DNA from: Anaeramoeba flamelloides
Taxonomy: Eukaryota > Metamonada > Anaeramoebidae
Direction of reading: 5' to 3'
Length of the DNA stretch: 64,000 nucleotides
NCBI GenBank assembly: GCA_027625915.1
Contig: JANTQA010000047.1
Coordinates: 20,212,001 to 20,276,000, forward strand
Shown: piece after piece, positions 1 through 11,876 of the stretch
How the letters are laid out: every line of letters starts with the position of its first letter
Position numbering within the stretch: position 1 is the stretch's first letter
Position numbers and translations under genes: made by a program
The notes under the pieces: generated by a model
What the model was told of the DNA's origin: nothing
Databases searched by the model: none
Seen by the model: only the letters and a program-made list of their open reading frames with translations

Positions 1-235
1 GATAGGTTGATTTTTGTTATTCCCTTTGAAATGAAATGTTTTAGAAATAGAGGTAACCAATCTAACTACAAACCTTTGCAAATATGCAAATTGTCTTAAG
101 GGACTAGTCGCTATTATATTTTTTTTGACCAATTTCTAAATAAGGAATCGGTACCTACCAATATGTTTAATATTGAAAATAAACAGGGACTTTCAAATCT
201 TAGTAATTTGTAAAAAATGTTCTCAATCTCATTTA

Positions 236-747
236 AGGATAAGTCGAATTTTATGGTTAGTGAATACTATTTTTCCTCCTAGTAACATATTTATAGACTC
301 AAAAGAAACTTGATCTAAGGGATCATGTTAACTTGAAAAATTTAGGTTTTTTTTTGGAAAATTTTGAGTTGGGCAAAAAACAATTTTCCTTCATCAAATC
401 CAAATTATTCTCAACAAATTTTGAAGAAAAAAATTTCATTAGGAAAATGCCACTCCACTTTCCTTTCAAGTATGTTAGAGTGTAGCGAGAGAGTATAAAT
501 ATACTTGAAAAGAAAGTGGAGTGGAATTTTCTAAATATCAAAAAAAATAGCTTTTTAGTTTTACCTTCTTTTGTTTAGTAAATTCAAAAAGTTTTTGGAT
601 CAATAAATGATTTTCCAGCAAAATCTAAAAAATCCCAAAAATTGCAATATTTGGACTTTTCCTCAATTCATTGTCTTTTAAAGCTTTTTTTCTGTTTATA
701 GTATTTTATTTCAACCCTCACAGAGTATATAATTCGAATAGTCCATA
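236..747. repeat. Probable nested insertion inside MITE-B copy 1
   Basis: This DNA is absent from the other MITE-B copies. Its edges carry imperfect inverted ends (GGATAAGTCGAATT on the left, AATTCGAATAGTCC on the right). It holds a strong hairpin but no convincing reading frame. The boundaries are approximate and the family is unknown. Confidence 0.35.
440..533. repeat. Near-perfect hairpin with about 33-bp arms
   Basis: The left arm contains CACTCCACTTTC and CTTTCAAGTAT. The right arm, near 500-533, is its reverse complement with few mismatches. The loop is about 28 bases. It could be the core of the nested element or a fossil of a smaller foldback. Confidence 0.6.
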
Positions 748-783
748 AATTTAGGTAAAAAAATTTAATATAGATTAGTTCCA

Positions 784-1540
784 TAAGGGATTAGCGTCTA
801 CCAAGGAGAAGCCCACGATCAAAGTATGTTGTTATTGTGTTCTAACCACATTAGTGCTACTTGGTTCAAATGTCTCTAAAAAATGCATTAGTCAAGTAGT
901 AATATTTATTGATCTCAACAATTAAAAATGATCTATTTATTAGGAAAAAACCCAACAATTTCAGAATAAAATCTGCATTTCGCCATAAATTTAAATGTTG
1001 AATTATCAATATTAAGAACTCCAAAGTTACAAAATATCTTTCTTAAATTTCTCTCGAAATGTAGATTAGTTGCGAAAAAATTCTATTTTTTAAAAAAATT
1101 ATAATTAACCAATATATTTTTTTGACCTATAATTTCGTATATTGGAAATTGATTGATACCACAATTAGCTTTATCAAAAGCAAACAAAACATATCAGTCT
1201 TAGTTCTTTTTATGTTGATGAATATTGAGTTAATCTTTGAAATTCAAAAAATATATAATAGTTACTTTTGGAAGTTCTAAATCTGAACTATTAACTACCA
1301 GAATAACTCTATTTTGGGATTTTATTAGTTTTAGATTTGGAAAAGAAAAAAATTCTTTTAAAATGAAACTTTTTAATAGTGATCCTTAGTAAAAAATATA
1401 AAAATTTATTGTGCAATAAGATTTAGAAAACATTTTTTTCTAGTCACAGAAACTAGTTGAGCAAAGGTGCACTAATATCATTTACACCCAATTGCAACAT
1501 ACTTTGATTATAGATATTCTATGGTGACGCTAATACCTTA
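784..1540. repeat. Inverted-repeat element, about 760 bp
   Basis: The left end reads TAAGGGATTAGCGTC and the right end reads GACGCTAATACCTTA. The similarity continues inward for roughly 95 bp on each side, including CAACATACTTTGAT on the right and its complement on the left. The interior (900-1440) is AT-rich with no convincing reading frame. I infer a non-autonomous DNA element; its left end abuts the right end of MITE-B copy 1. Confidence 0.55.
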
Positions 1541-1584
1541 ACACCTTTTTGTTCCAATCTGATTTAAATTGTAAAAGAAAGGTT

Positions 1585-1930
1585 GGTCAAAATATTCTAC
1601 AATTTGGATCAAAAAATCATTTTAAGTCATAGATTCTGATGAAAAATTCCCAAAGAAAATTTTTAGATATATAAACTCGAACACCCTTAACTAAGAAACA
1701 TGAGAATGAAAAAGAAAAAAAAACGCAATTTTTCTTACCTAAAAAAAGATAACTATCGTTTCAAACATTCTCAACAAACACTCTAAATTTAAATAATTAC
1801 ATTGCCTATGGGTTTTGGCTATTATGTTGCCAGAGTTGTTCCATGATCTTCAAAGAAACCAGAACAATTCCTACAAAGGGGTTGTGGTATTTTTTGGTTT
1901 TGGTTTTGGTTCTGATTCTCATGGTTTTTT
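1585..1930 (+). repeat. Dispersed repeat R1, copy a
   Basis: This stretch shares order and sequence with 43420-44960 and 56680-57960: TATTCTACAATTTGGATCAA, then AAACTCGAACACCCTTA, TTTCAAACATTCTCAACAAA, and GCCTATGGGTTTTGG. It is diverged and apparently 5'-shortened. No coding potential was recognised. The class of element is unknown. Confidence 0.5.
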
Positions 1931-2589
1931 CTATTTTGACAAGAATTCAAGTCACCAATACTACTTTTCAGGATATAATTAACTATGTTTGATTTTTAAA
2001 TAGAAATCTTCATTAGCAAATATCACAAACATATAGTTGACTTTTCGTTTTACAATTTTTTTTTAGATTAAAATCTTTTCTCTCTAAGGTAATTGTTGCA
2101 TTCATGATAAATTGGGTTGATTTTGTGTGAGATTGTGAATTAAACTATCTAATCTGAATTAAATTTGGGGAAATTAATCAATTTTTTGTTAATTTTTAAA
2201 GTTCATATATATATAATAATAAAGTAAATGTCATAATAAATGGCCAAATTTTGTTTTATTTTATTTTATTTTTACTTTTTTTTATTTTATTTTTAGAAGA
2301 AAAAAAAATATCCCTAATGTATAGAACTGAATATTACAATAATCTTTTTTTTATTATAATAGATAATTCAATTTATAAAAATATTTATTTTGAAAATTTG
2401 ATTTTTAATGGGATAATGATTATGAAATGAAGTTTATATGTCAGGACAAAAAGAAAAATGATCTTTCTTTTTACTAAATACAGATTTAAGATGAATCCTA
2501 TTGAATAAAAAATAGTTTGTAAGGCTTTCATCAAAATTTTTGACGAACAAGAAAATAACAAAGAATAATCCAAATTTTTTTCTATATTT

Positions 2590-2880
2590 TTCAATTTTGA
2601 AATCTTTTGTTTTTTTTATTTTTGAAAAATTTTATGAAAAATGTACTCTATTTTTTAAAGATTGTTTTTGCAATTTGATCTTTTATTTTTTGGTATTTCT
2701 TTTTAAATAATCGAACTTTAAGAAACTAATACTATATTTATTTAGGGTTTATTACCAGTTTCTTTGATCGGTTGATCTGTAGGTCTTCTATAACAAAAAA
2801 AGATGCTTTTTATTTTAAAACTAAAATTAGATTTTTTTGTACCCTATATTTTGACTACAGTATTTTTTTCATTTTGTTAA
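2590..2880. repeat. One arm of the long foldback family seen at 18170-18790
   Basis: It shares TAAGAAACTAATACTATATT, CCAGTTTCTTTGATC, GTCTTCTATAACAAAAAAAG and TTTTGACTACAGTA with both arms of the 18-kb element, but I found no opposing arm nearby. It is probably a solo or truncated copy. The remaining DNA to about 3450 is AT-rich with nothing recognised. Confidence 0.5.
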
Positions 2881-3454
2881 TTGCCAAAACAGTAAATCAT
2901 TATTTTTTTCTACAACCCACAAATCTAAAATTATTATTAAACACCTAACAGTCTATTAACCTTAAATTCTTCAATTCAGATTTCTGAAAAAAAAAAAACT
3001 AAATTGTCAAAAATTGTCATTTCTACAACTCTTAAAACCCAAACTAAATACAAGATCGTTCAGATAAGAACCAAATTAACAAGTAACTATCTCTGACTCA
3101 AGGTAATCTGTTTTCAAATTTCAGGCATTGTAAACCTTAAAGTGCTTTGATCAATGAAGAAAAGTTTAATTATTTAAACCCTAACATACAATCGTGACAT
3201 ATGTACTAATTGTTGGTTCAATTTGTTTTTATTGATATTTGAATTCTCAATTGAACAAATTTTGTCGTTATTTTGGGGATTGATCTTTTTCGAAAAGAGT
3301 TTTATCAGAATTCGATTGAAATGAGTTAGTCTCTATTTTAAAAAGGAAATATGAAATTAGAAATGAAAAAAATTTTTACCATTTATAATTACCATACCAG
3401 TATCGTGGTTTTTTTAAAAAGTCTTACAAAAAATAACTTTGATTTTACTTTTCC

Positions 3455-4330
3455 CTAACCATTGTGAAAAAAATTTGGGTCATTAAAAAAAATTGGGTCA
3501 CTCAAAAATTTATTTTCTTTTTTTAAATAATAAATATTAGCAAAATGATTTTTGATCAAAGTAAAATTTTATGAACAAATCTTACATTTAATAAAAACCA
3601 AAGTCACTATCAATAATAATTTTCAAATGCAATATTAAATTGTTGCATTTTAACCTTTTAGAATTACTGTGGAACTCCAAAAATACAAAAATTGAATTTT
3701 AATTGTAAACTTTACTAAAAATGTTGATTTTTTTTTATTAGATTACATTCCAAGATCAAGTTAATCATTGTTTAGGAAAACGAAAAATTAATAACCATTT
3801 TAAATTAAGGTTTGTCGTTGGGGATTTTAAGAATTTAAATGGTTTCTGAAATCATGATATTTCGGTATTTTGAAGTTTTGATTGTAAACATTAGTGAAAA
3901 TCAACCTCTTTCGAAAAAACAGCTTTTTTGGAAGATTTTATTATTCAATTTGATTTAAAAGGATATTCAAGATTAACCGTGATAGATTTGCGTTTATTAA
4001 CAATGATAAATATCTTATTGAATTAATAGATTTTAATATTTCCTATTAAATAGTTCTCTTATTTTTAGTAAAGTTGACAATTAAAAATAAATTTTTGTTT
4101 TTTAGAGTTCCATAGTAATTCTAAAAGCTCAAAATGCAACAATTTAATTTTACCTTTGAAAATTATTCTTGATAGTGATTTGGTTTTTATTAAATGTAAG
4201 ATTTGTTCATAAAATTTTACTTTGATCAAAAATCATTTTGCTAATATTTATTATTTAAAAAACGAAAATAAATTTTTGACTGACCAAATTTTTTTTAATG
4301 ACCCAAATTATTTTCACAATGATAATGATA
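3455..4330. repeat. Long inverted-repeat (foldback) element
   Basis: The left arm (about 3455-3720) and right arm (about 4070-4330) are reverse complements over roughly 260 bp. Shared landmarks include TTGATCAAAGTAAAATTTTA, ATGAACAAATCTTACATTTA and TTAGAATTACTGTGGAACTC. The outer ends read CATTGTGAAAA. The spacer of about 350 bp carries no recognisable gene. The arm-to-spacer ratio suggests a foldback or MITE-type DNA transposon derivative. Confidence 0.7.
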
Positions 4331-4748
4331 GTTTTGAGAAAAGTTGAGAAAATAGTGTAAATAAAATTCTTCAAACGGTAAAAAAGTTGGCAAAATAAGA
4401 TGATTTTTCGTTTTTTTTTTTTTCATTTATAGTAACAATATTGGGACTGAAAAAACAAAAATAACCCCTATTGTTTTGTTTATTTTGCAAACTGACTCAA
4501 TAAAAGAAAAATTTTGAGTAAAGAAATGGGAAATTATCAAAAAGTAAAACGGAATGCAAAATCTTAAAATAATTTTGGGTTTCTATAAGATGGATGATCA
4601 AAGGCACATAGAATTTGAGTTGGAGGTTGGGTTCGTTAAGGTTCAGATTCGAGATCCGTTGAGACAAATTAGAAAAAAAGAAAAATCAAATAAAAAAAAA
4701 AGTTAGTCTGTGTTTTTATCATTTTTCTATCTTTTTTCTTGTTTTTGA

Positions 4749-7700
4749 ATGATGAAAATCTTATTTTTAGCTCTAATTTTTGTATCTTTTACGTATGGAG
4801 AGGTTCTTTGGCATTACCACATCGATGATTCGGTCTATCACCATGTGAAGTTAATGAATTATGATCATACAGTTGTAAGTACAGAGTTCAACCCACCACC
4901 ATCAGCACAATACTTTAACGACAGATCTGGTACACCACTCTGGTTTATTAGCGCAAAAGACCACGGAGATTTTTCACATGATGTAGGTTTTAATCTACTT
5001 TTCTTTTCTTTTCTTGTATTTTCTAGGTATTTTTTAATAGAAAATTGTTTCAGTTCCTATTCATTAACTTGAATTTTCTTCAAACCTGAGGTGTGGCTTA
5101 CTCACTAAAAACTACATCCCGAAAGTACTCTTCTTTTCGGTGAACTAAGAACCCTTAATAAAAGTAAAATTTCAGTAGGAAAATTAAAATGAAATTAATT
5201 TCAAGATCGAAAAAATCTCCATCTCTTCGAATTCAAAAGTTTGTAAAAAACAAAAAATCAGGTCTTTTCCTCGTTTTATATTCTCGGTTGACTAAACTGC
5301 TTCGATTTGAAAGAAATATTTTTTTTTCCAGACAAAATCGGTTTAATTAGATTTATTTCATTTTGTTGCTGTTCTTTAACACTCTTTACTTTTGAAAAAG
5401 CAAGGATTTTGTACCATTCGTGAGAAAAATAATGACACATTTGAGAAATTAAAGAAAAAGAAAAACTATATTTAGATCTCAAAAAAGTATTGGTTGAATA
5501 TCCACACTTCGAAACTAGCACAATTAAATTCACAATTAGAATTGGTAACGATTAAAATTGAAAATTGAGTGTTTCTAATACTGGTATTTGACTAATAAAT
5601 GGGATCAAACTTGAGCTGGTTTTCTTTTTTCTTTATTTCTTTCTTTTCCATCATATTTGAGAAACCCATTAGATTCCATTTCAAAATAAAAAGCATTCAG
5701 ATCCAAATAGCTTTTGGAAATAAGTATTTGTCTAACTAAAATAAATAGGGTATTAGTTTAAATTGTGTGAATGTAAATTGGAATCAAATTTCAGTTGTTT
5801 ATCGTTTTTTTAATGTTGTAGTGTTACTTTTATTTCCTGTTGAGAGAAAAATGTTTGACACAGAAAAATAGTTGGACACAATTTTTAATTGGGAACATTA
5901 GTAAAATCGAAAATCAAATCCTATTGATAACTAGGTGAATTTTATATAAATCCAGGTTTAAAGGTGTTACAAGTTCATTAATCTGTGGTTTGTGAAGAAT
6001 ACTCATTTGAATGGTTGATAACTAAAGTAGATCATGTTTTTTTTAACAAAAATCCAAGTTGTTGTAAAGTTTACTATTAATTCTGAAAATTGTAATTTTT
6101 AAACTTGATTTAGATTATAAGAGATAAGGTTTTTAAAAAAGTAGAATTACATTAATCGTTATTCTAATAAGTAGATTATTGTTATTTTCATTAGTTATTT
6201 CACAAACAATTGAAATTAAAAATCATTTTCAGTAATGTTCCCAATTAAAATTGCTGTCCAACTATTTTTCTCTGTACTACATTTTTCTCTCAACAGTTAG
6301 ATTATAAGAGATAAGGTTTTGAAAAGGTAGAGTTACATTAATCCTTATTCTAATAAGTAGATTATTGTTATTTTCTTTAGTTATTTCAAAACACTATCCA
6401 ACCAATCAAAAAACAAGAATATAAAATATTCATTGTCCGAATTCATAGCAAACCTCCTTAAAACTCTAATTTTTTTTTTTCAAATAAGTAGCTCTAAGCT
6501 AAAGTTCAAAAATAGGGGCAGATTTTTCATCCTAAAAAAATTTGTTTAATTGTTTTTTAATTTAATTAATAATGTATTTTGCTAAAGTGTTTCGAGATAA
6601 TAACCAAAAAAGATTAATAAATAAAAATATAGTTTAATCACTTTATTTTTTTGAAAGGCAAATTAAAAAAGAAAAAAATATTAAAAAAAAAAGTTTGCCC
6701 CTAATTTTGAAATTTGGTTTACTTTAGGTTTTCAAACAATTAGACTGGTATTTTATCAATACTCCCACTTTAATGAACTTTATGGCAGGTTTATTACTTA
6801 GTTCATAAATAATTTTATAAAGTTCGAAAACGGATTTGATTTAAAAATAAAAAAAGAAATTTCATAACAATTTACCTAATAATAACAATTAATAATGATG
6901 TCTAGACTTATTTTCAAATTCAGGGATTTTTTTCAATACTGTTCATTGTAAAATAAAAAGATCAAAATTTTTCATTCAGCTTTTCAAAAAAAACATATTC
7001 CTCAAGGATTCAAACAAATTATCAAAGTCCCCACTTCTCAAGAGTAAGTTAATAATTTAAACATGTTTGCAAAATTAAAAATTTGAAATGTTACACGATC
7101 AAAAAACAGTTTTTTGGAAAGCTAAATTAAAATTTTGTTCAATTTATTTTGCAACAAATAGTACTATACATAAACTCCAATTCAAAATTTGAATTATTGA
7201 AAAAATTGAACCTGAAAGAAATTTATAATGTTACCATAGAATACTTTTTGACCAATATTTGACAAGATGTCATTAGCAATAAAGGAGATCAAAAATAAAC
7301 AACCTCAAATCACACACACGCTAAAATTCATTTGGATCAAAAGACCTTAAGAAGTTTCTCATATCAATTATTTTTAACTTGTTTATTATTTCCTCTTCTT
7401 TTTTGCATTTCTTTATTTTTTTATATACTCCCTTATTGATCTTTCTTTCATTCTTTAGAAAACAGAAATCAAGTTTTAAATACTTCTAATGACTGTGTAT
7501 ATTTCATACGGTCGTTTTATTCGATTTTACAAATTTATTCACTTCAAAATTCGATCATTAATCCATTAAATTATTCTTTCATTTAACCCTTAACAATAAA
7601 ATCCAATTCAAAATTTTTAATACATTAAAAGTTAATTTTTGAAAAAAAAAAAAAAAATCTTATTTAATTAATTCTAGAAAAAATACCAAATTAGAACCCA

Positions 7701-9411
7701 TTCACCAATTGAAATGTTAAGCAATTACTTATAAATTACAATAATCTTGAAATAAAAAAAATAAAAAATTATCAATACTAATAAATTATCGATGTGTTAA
7801 AAATTTTGGAGAGACCAAAACAAAAAAACGTATTGATAAATTTTTTGAAATTTCACCAACAGTTATTGATCGAATAAAAGGTTAGTGACCATCAACTAAT
7901 TTTATTTGAGTTTATCTTTTGAAGAATTCAACTTTCACCTATATTCAATCTGTTTGAAAAAAATTATTGATCTTATAAACAAATTAGATAATTCAAAAAA
8001 TGAAATCAAAATAAAAAACTAAAAGAAGAAAAAATGATTTTAATATTTTACAAAAAAACAAAATTTATTTCCAATTAGAATGAAATTGTATGATTATTTT
8101 GATTCTATTAAACTGTTTTGACTGTGTGTAAAAATTGTGGTATTTTCATTTCTAAAAAAAAAAATATATTGGAAAAAAAAAAAAAAAGCAAAATTTGCAA
8201 AAATGTGAAAAAAATAATTTCAATTTTGGAAAATTTTCAAAATTATAATTTTATTTTTTAATATCAATTCAAACCCTTTAAATAAGTGTAATTCACCCAT
8301 TCCAACTGGGCCCCTTTGATTGGATCATAGTTTTCTCTGAATTTTATTTTATTTTTTAATCTTGATTAAATAAATCCGTTATTTCCCCCCTTTAAAGGCG
8401 ACAGGATCATTGTTTGGAAATAAATTAGCGCTCGCTGGATTTTATAAAGATATTTCCAATTCAACGCATGTATATGCAAACCTCGAGGTGTACACCATTC
8501 AAGGTGACAGCACAACTGCGCCAACACCAGATTGGACTTGGAAGCTAGAAGGTGCAACAACGTTTCTCGGTTACCATTCTGTCAAGATGACCATGAACGA
8601 CGAAGAAGTCTTTCTGTTTGTCACCAAGATGGACAGCTTCTCCCCTCAGATGGTCTATCACGCGCAGATCTATATTTTCGATGCTGCAACTGGCGAGATT
8701 AAATTCCAGTATGACGCGCCATCTGGGACCGCTACAAATGATATCGAAATCTCGCTTGGCGGAGAAATTGCAATGTTCAATGACGAGGAGCAGTTTATTG
8801 TAGTTGATGTCAGGCAAAACAAGATCATGTGGCAAGAGGATTTTGAAGAAGGTGATATAAACCCATTTAGTGTCTCCAAGGACGGAAGAGTCATTGCTCA
8901 TGGTACAAGCCAATTAAATGTTCTGACTCGAGTTGGCAATAACTACAAGCTTGCATACACTGTCCGCAACGAAAGTGAATTGCTATGCGCCACAGCCGTT
9001 TCGGCAGACTCGGAAGTCGTAGTGGCAGTTTGGTTAAATAAGGCATATAACCAAAAACGGATCGAAGTCTATACCTCATGGAGCCCAATACCAATCCATA
9101 CGCATACACTCCCAGTGCACAAAGGAAAATTCGAAGACTGGGTTGTAGATGTCAAGTTAACCGATGACGGGCAATATGCACTGATCGGTTCATGGGGACA
9201 ATCAAATAGCACAGCACCAACAGTCATTTTAATTGAAAGAGGCGCAGGCATTGTTTATACCTATACAACACCAGGCTCTGTTTTTGATATTGATATCATA
9301 GACGACCCAGAAAACGGTACCGTATACTTTTGCAGTGCAGGTAAAGAAGTCCATGCTAATGAATGGGGCATGGGTGGAGATGTTTATTGCTTCTTGCACC
9401 AGAAAAAGTAA
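4749..9411 (+). CDS. Secreted beta-propeller-like protein (two exons)
   Basis: The coding sequence joins 4749-4982 and 8398-9411, giving 415 residues. The intron starts GTAGGT and ends TTTAAAG after a C-rich pyrimidine run; both junctions are phase 0, so the frame runs SHD to ATGSLFG. Residues 1-17 form a clear signal peptide (MMKILFLALIFVSFTYG), then EVLW begins the mature protein, so it is probably secreted or lumenal. The body is rich in short beta strands with repeats such as AATGEIKF, NKIMWQ and DDGQYALIGSWG, typical of WD40 or PQQ-like propellers. N-glycosylation sequons (NST, NES, NGT) occur. No catalytic motif is visible, so the role is unknown. Exon 2 is much richer in G and C than its surroundings, which could reflect high expression or transfer. 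The two adjacent ATG codons leave the exact start ambiguous by one residue. Confidence 0.8.
5837..6296. repeat. Inverted-repeat element with about 65-bp ends
   Basis: The left end starts CTGTTGAGAGAAAAATG and continues to AATTGGGAACATTA. The right end is its reverse complement, ending ACATTTTTCTCTCAACAG. The interior has no coding capacity. It is inferred to be a MITE lying in the intron of the propeller gene. Confidence 0.7.
6111..6384 (+). repeat. Direct repeat of about 90 bp spanning the end of the inverted-repeat element
   Basis: The stretch beginning TAGATTATAAGAGATAAGG occurs at about 6111-6199 inside the element and again at about 6298-6384 immediately after its right end. Both copies include TTATTCTAATAAGTAGATTA. 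The arrangement suggests a local duplication or insertion into a related copy. Confidence 0.65.
6498..6727. repeat. MITE family D, copy 1
   Basis: The ends are inverted: CTAAAGTTCAAAAATAGGGGC on the left (minus its first base in the core) and GCCCCTAATTTTGAAATTTG on the right. A second copy lies at 35570-35795 with the same interior (AGATTAATAAATAAAAATAT). About 230 bp, non-coding. Confidence 0.65.
6948..7165. repeat. Dispersed repeat R3, copy 1
   Basis: It matches 33035-33260: AAAATAAAAAGATCAAAATT, a middle segment of similar length, then GTTCAATTTATTTTGCAACA followed by AATAGTA. The two ends are partly complementary (AGCTTTTCAAAAAA and TTTTTTGGAAAGCT), so it is probably another small inverted-repeat element. 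Confidence 0.55.
8303..8325 (-). repeat. Solo transposon-end-like motif
   Basis: Read on the minus strand this is close to CAATCAAAGGGGCCCAGTTG, like the ends of the element at 50166-50690 and the motif at 47683. No partner end was found nearby. Confidence 0.3.
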
Positions 9412-10628
9412 TTCGAACCAATCCTTCTTATACATCAACCAAAACTATTTTTCTAAAAATGTTGACTCACTTTAGAATTTTATTAGAAATGGTTTTGGAG
9501 TGGTTTTTATTCTATATTCTCTTATCAATGAAGAATGTTTTTAAATTTTAAAGATCAAGAATCTTTTTTACTTATTTTAGTCAAAATTTTATTTTATTGG
9601 ATTTTCAATTTTTTTTAATTTTTCGTTTTCATTTCTTCTTGTTTTTTTTTTTTTTTTTTTTTTTTTTTCTTGATTGATCACTTTTTTTTTGTTTTTTTTT
9701 CTTTTCGTTTTTTTTTTTTGGAAAAGATCAAAGTTGAAAAAGAAAATTAGATCTTTAAAAAGACCAATTTACAATTATTAAAATTGATACTATGGTAATT
9801 TCTTTTCAAATGAATTTAATAATTAGCAAAAAAATCTATTTGAAAAACTTTTTTCATAAAAGATCAGTAATAAAAAATACATAATTCCCATTTCTAAAAA
9901 TAAACTCTTTTTCAAAAATTGTGACTCACCTGAAAAAATAAATTAAAAAAAAAATTATCCTTTAGTATTCAAGAACAATTAATAACTCAATATGATTTGT
10001 AATTCACTTTTAAGTCATTCTAAATCTATCAAAAGCCTGATATATTAAAAATTAAAAAAAATAAAACCAAAAACTAAAAAAAAGTGAGTCACAATTTTTG
10101 AAAAGAGCATTACCGATTTTTTATTACTGAACTTTCACTGAAAAAAAGTTGAACAACAATATTTTTTATGAATAATTAAATCCATTTTCAAAGACATTAC
10201 AGAGTCGAAATTTTCTTAGTGATTATTTGTCTTTTCGAAGATCTCTTTTTTTTTTCCATATCATCTTTTTAAAAAAAAAAAAAAAAAAAAAATCAAAAAA
10301 AAAAAAGCAAAAAAAAAATTTTTCAAAAAAAAAGAAAAAGAAAAACAAAAGAAAAACAAAAATTTGATAAAGCAAAACTAAAATTTGAAAAATTAGAAAA
10401 AATGATTCTGATCCAAAAATTTGAAAATATTTTTTGTTAAGAATACTGGAATAAACCCTCAAAAAAACTCCCATTAACATCATAAAGTGAGTCAAAATTT
10501 ATGAAAAATAGTTTAGTTGATTATTTTTATTTTTTTGGTTTTTAAAATATCAGGTTAATATAAGTTTTTATAATTTAAAAAAAGAATTGTGAATAAAATT
10601 TAATAAGTAATTGTTCGAGAATATCAAC

Positions 10629-10664
<36 letters not shown>

Positions 10665-11845
10665 CAATTAATTATATAGGCTTCGTTAGGTTTTTTGAAA
10701 TTAGGCTTACTTTTTTCACTTTTTAAGAATTATTTTTGATAAAATTCTTGTTTTTATTTCGACCTAATCTAAAAATAAACTTAATTCCAAAATTTTAGAC
10801 ACAGTTTAAACAGTGGAAAGAACATCATTACGACACTTTACCTTCGATTTGGGAATTATTTGATTTTACAAACTATTTCATTTTTTCATCTTTTTTATTT
10901 TAGTTTTCCTTTCCTTTTTTCCAGTTACATAATCTGTTTTCCTTTAATCTGGAATTTTTTTTTCAATGATTGATAGAAGGTTAGTGTTGAGTTTTTTAAA
11001 TTTAGAAAAATCACATTCTTTGATTGAAGGTATCTTATCATTTGATCGATCAAAAATTCTTGGTGAAAGATCAACAAATGTACCATTACAATTTTTTATT
11101 CTGCTCATTTCATTATTTTGGACAGACCTGATTTTTTTTTTTTGGTTTATATTTTTTTTCTTTTATTGTTATGAAAATGATTACTTAGAAAAAAATTAAT
11201 ACCAGGTAACTTTGATGGGAATTTATATTTCGTTTCAAAAATATCATAAATTGGGTTTTTTTTGCCTATTTTTGATTTTTGGTCTGTCCAAATTTTCGGA
11301 ATGGGGTTTATTTTCAATACAAGATTGTTTTTTTTTTTTTTGATGGTATATTTAACCACTTTGGAAATATTCACTTTTTTGACCTTCGTTATATCCCTTA
11401 GAACCCCAAGTCTACTAATTGCATTCGAAGCAAAATATTTAATTTGAATAGTTATCAAAGGAATTTAAGATAGAGAATTTATAAAAAATTATCTTTGAAT
11501 CAAAAATTTATAATTAAAAATTGTGTAGTTACATATAAAAAAAAATAACTTGAAATTTTTTTATTTTGGGAAATTTTTCTTGGTTATTGTAATTTTATTC
11601 TTTTTCATTCAAAATTTTGTCTAAAAAAATTCGTTTTTGTTTTTTTTTTTTAAAAAGTTTGTCTAAAAATCAATAAATTCTTCCTTTTAATGATTGAAAC
11701 CCATCAAACTGAACGGGAAATTATTTGGGTTCCTTTTAACCCCAAAATTTCCGAAAATACCTAATTAAATAATTTATTCAATATAAAAAATTTTTTGAAA
11801 TCACATAGAAAAGTTGTTTCATCTTTTGATTAATATCCAATAGCA

Positions 11846-11847
<2 letters not shown>
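9412..11847. other. Gene-free AT-rich stretch after the propeller gene
   Basis: It holds a long poly-T run (about 9642-9670), an inverted repeat at about 9890-10115 whose arms carry TTCAAAAATTGTGACTCAC and its complement, the dispersed repeat at 10215-10515 and a (TA)n tract at about 10631-10661. The open frames here are low complexity and not credible genes. Confidence 0.7.
10215..10515 (+). repeat. Dispersed repeat R2, copy 1
   Basis: It matches 35865-36145 along its length: TTAGAAAAAATGATTCTGAT, CAAAAATTTGAA, AGGAATAAACCCTCAAAA and CTCCCATTAAC appear in the same order. The first half is A-rich low complexity. It is non-coding and the element class is unknown. Confidence 0.6.

Positions 11848-11876
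<29 letters not shown>

Larger units (their letters stand above)
96..786. repeat. MITE family B copy 1, split by another insertion
   Basis: The left part (about 96-235) matches copies at 17099-17280, 28395-28576 and 57052-57707. It begins TTAAGGGACTAGTC and includes the shared stretch around AATAAGGAATC. The right end (about 748-786, reading ATTTAGGTAAAAAAATTTAA then GATTAGT) matches the reverse complement of the left end of the 17.1-kb copy. The two halves are separated by about 510 bp of unrelated DNA. No coding capacity is visible. The family has short inverted ends and is inferred to be non-autonomous. Confidence 0.6.
4983..8397 (+). other. 3.4-kb intron filled with repeats
   Basis: This is the inferred intron of the propeller gene. 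It holds an inverted-repeat element (5837-6296), a direct repeat beside it, a short MITE (6498-6727), a dispersed repeat (6948-7165) and a transposon-end-like motif near 8303. No reading frame in it is convincing. The introns of the alcohol dehydrogenase gene in this window are only 88-273 bp, so this one has probably grown by insertion. Confidence 0.7.

Noticed and set aside
4620-4680. GGTTCAGATTCGAGATCC, resembling a tRNA T-arm box
   Set aside because: Spacing is wrong and no acceptor stem or A-box-like sequence pairs with it.
8366-9438. Several frames of 60-122 codons on both strands over exon 2 of the propeller gene
   Set aside because: The plus-strand frame with the signal-peptide exon and good splice sites explains the region; the others are shadows caused by its lower AT content.
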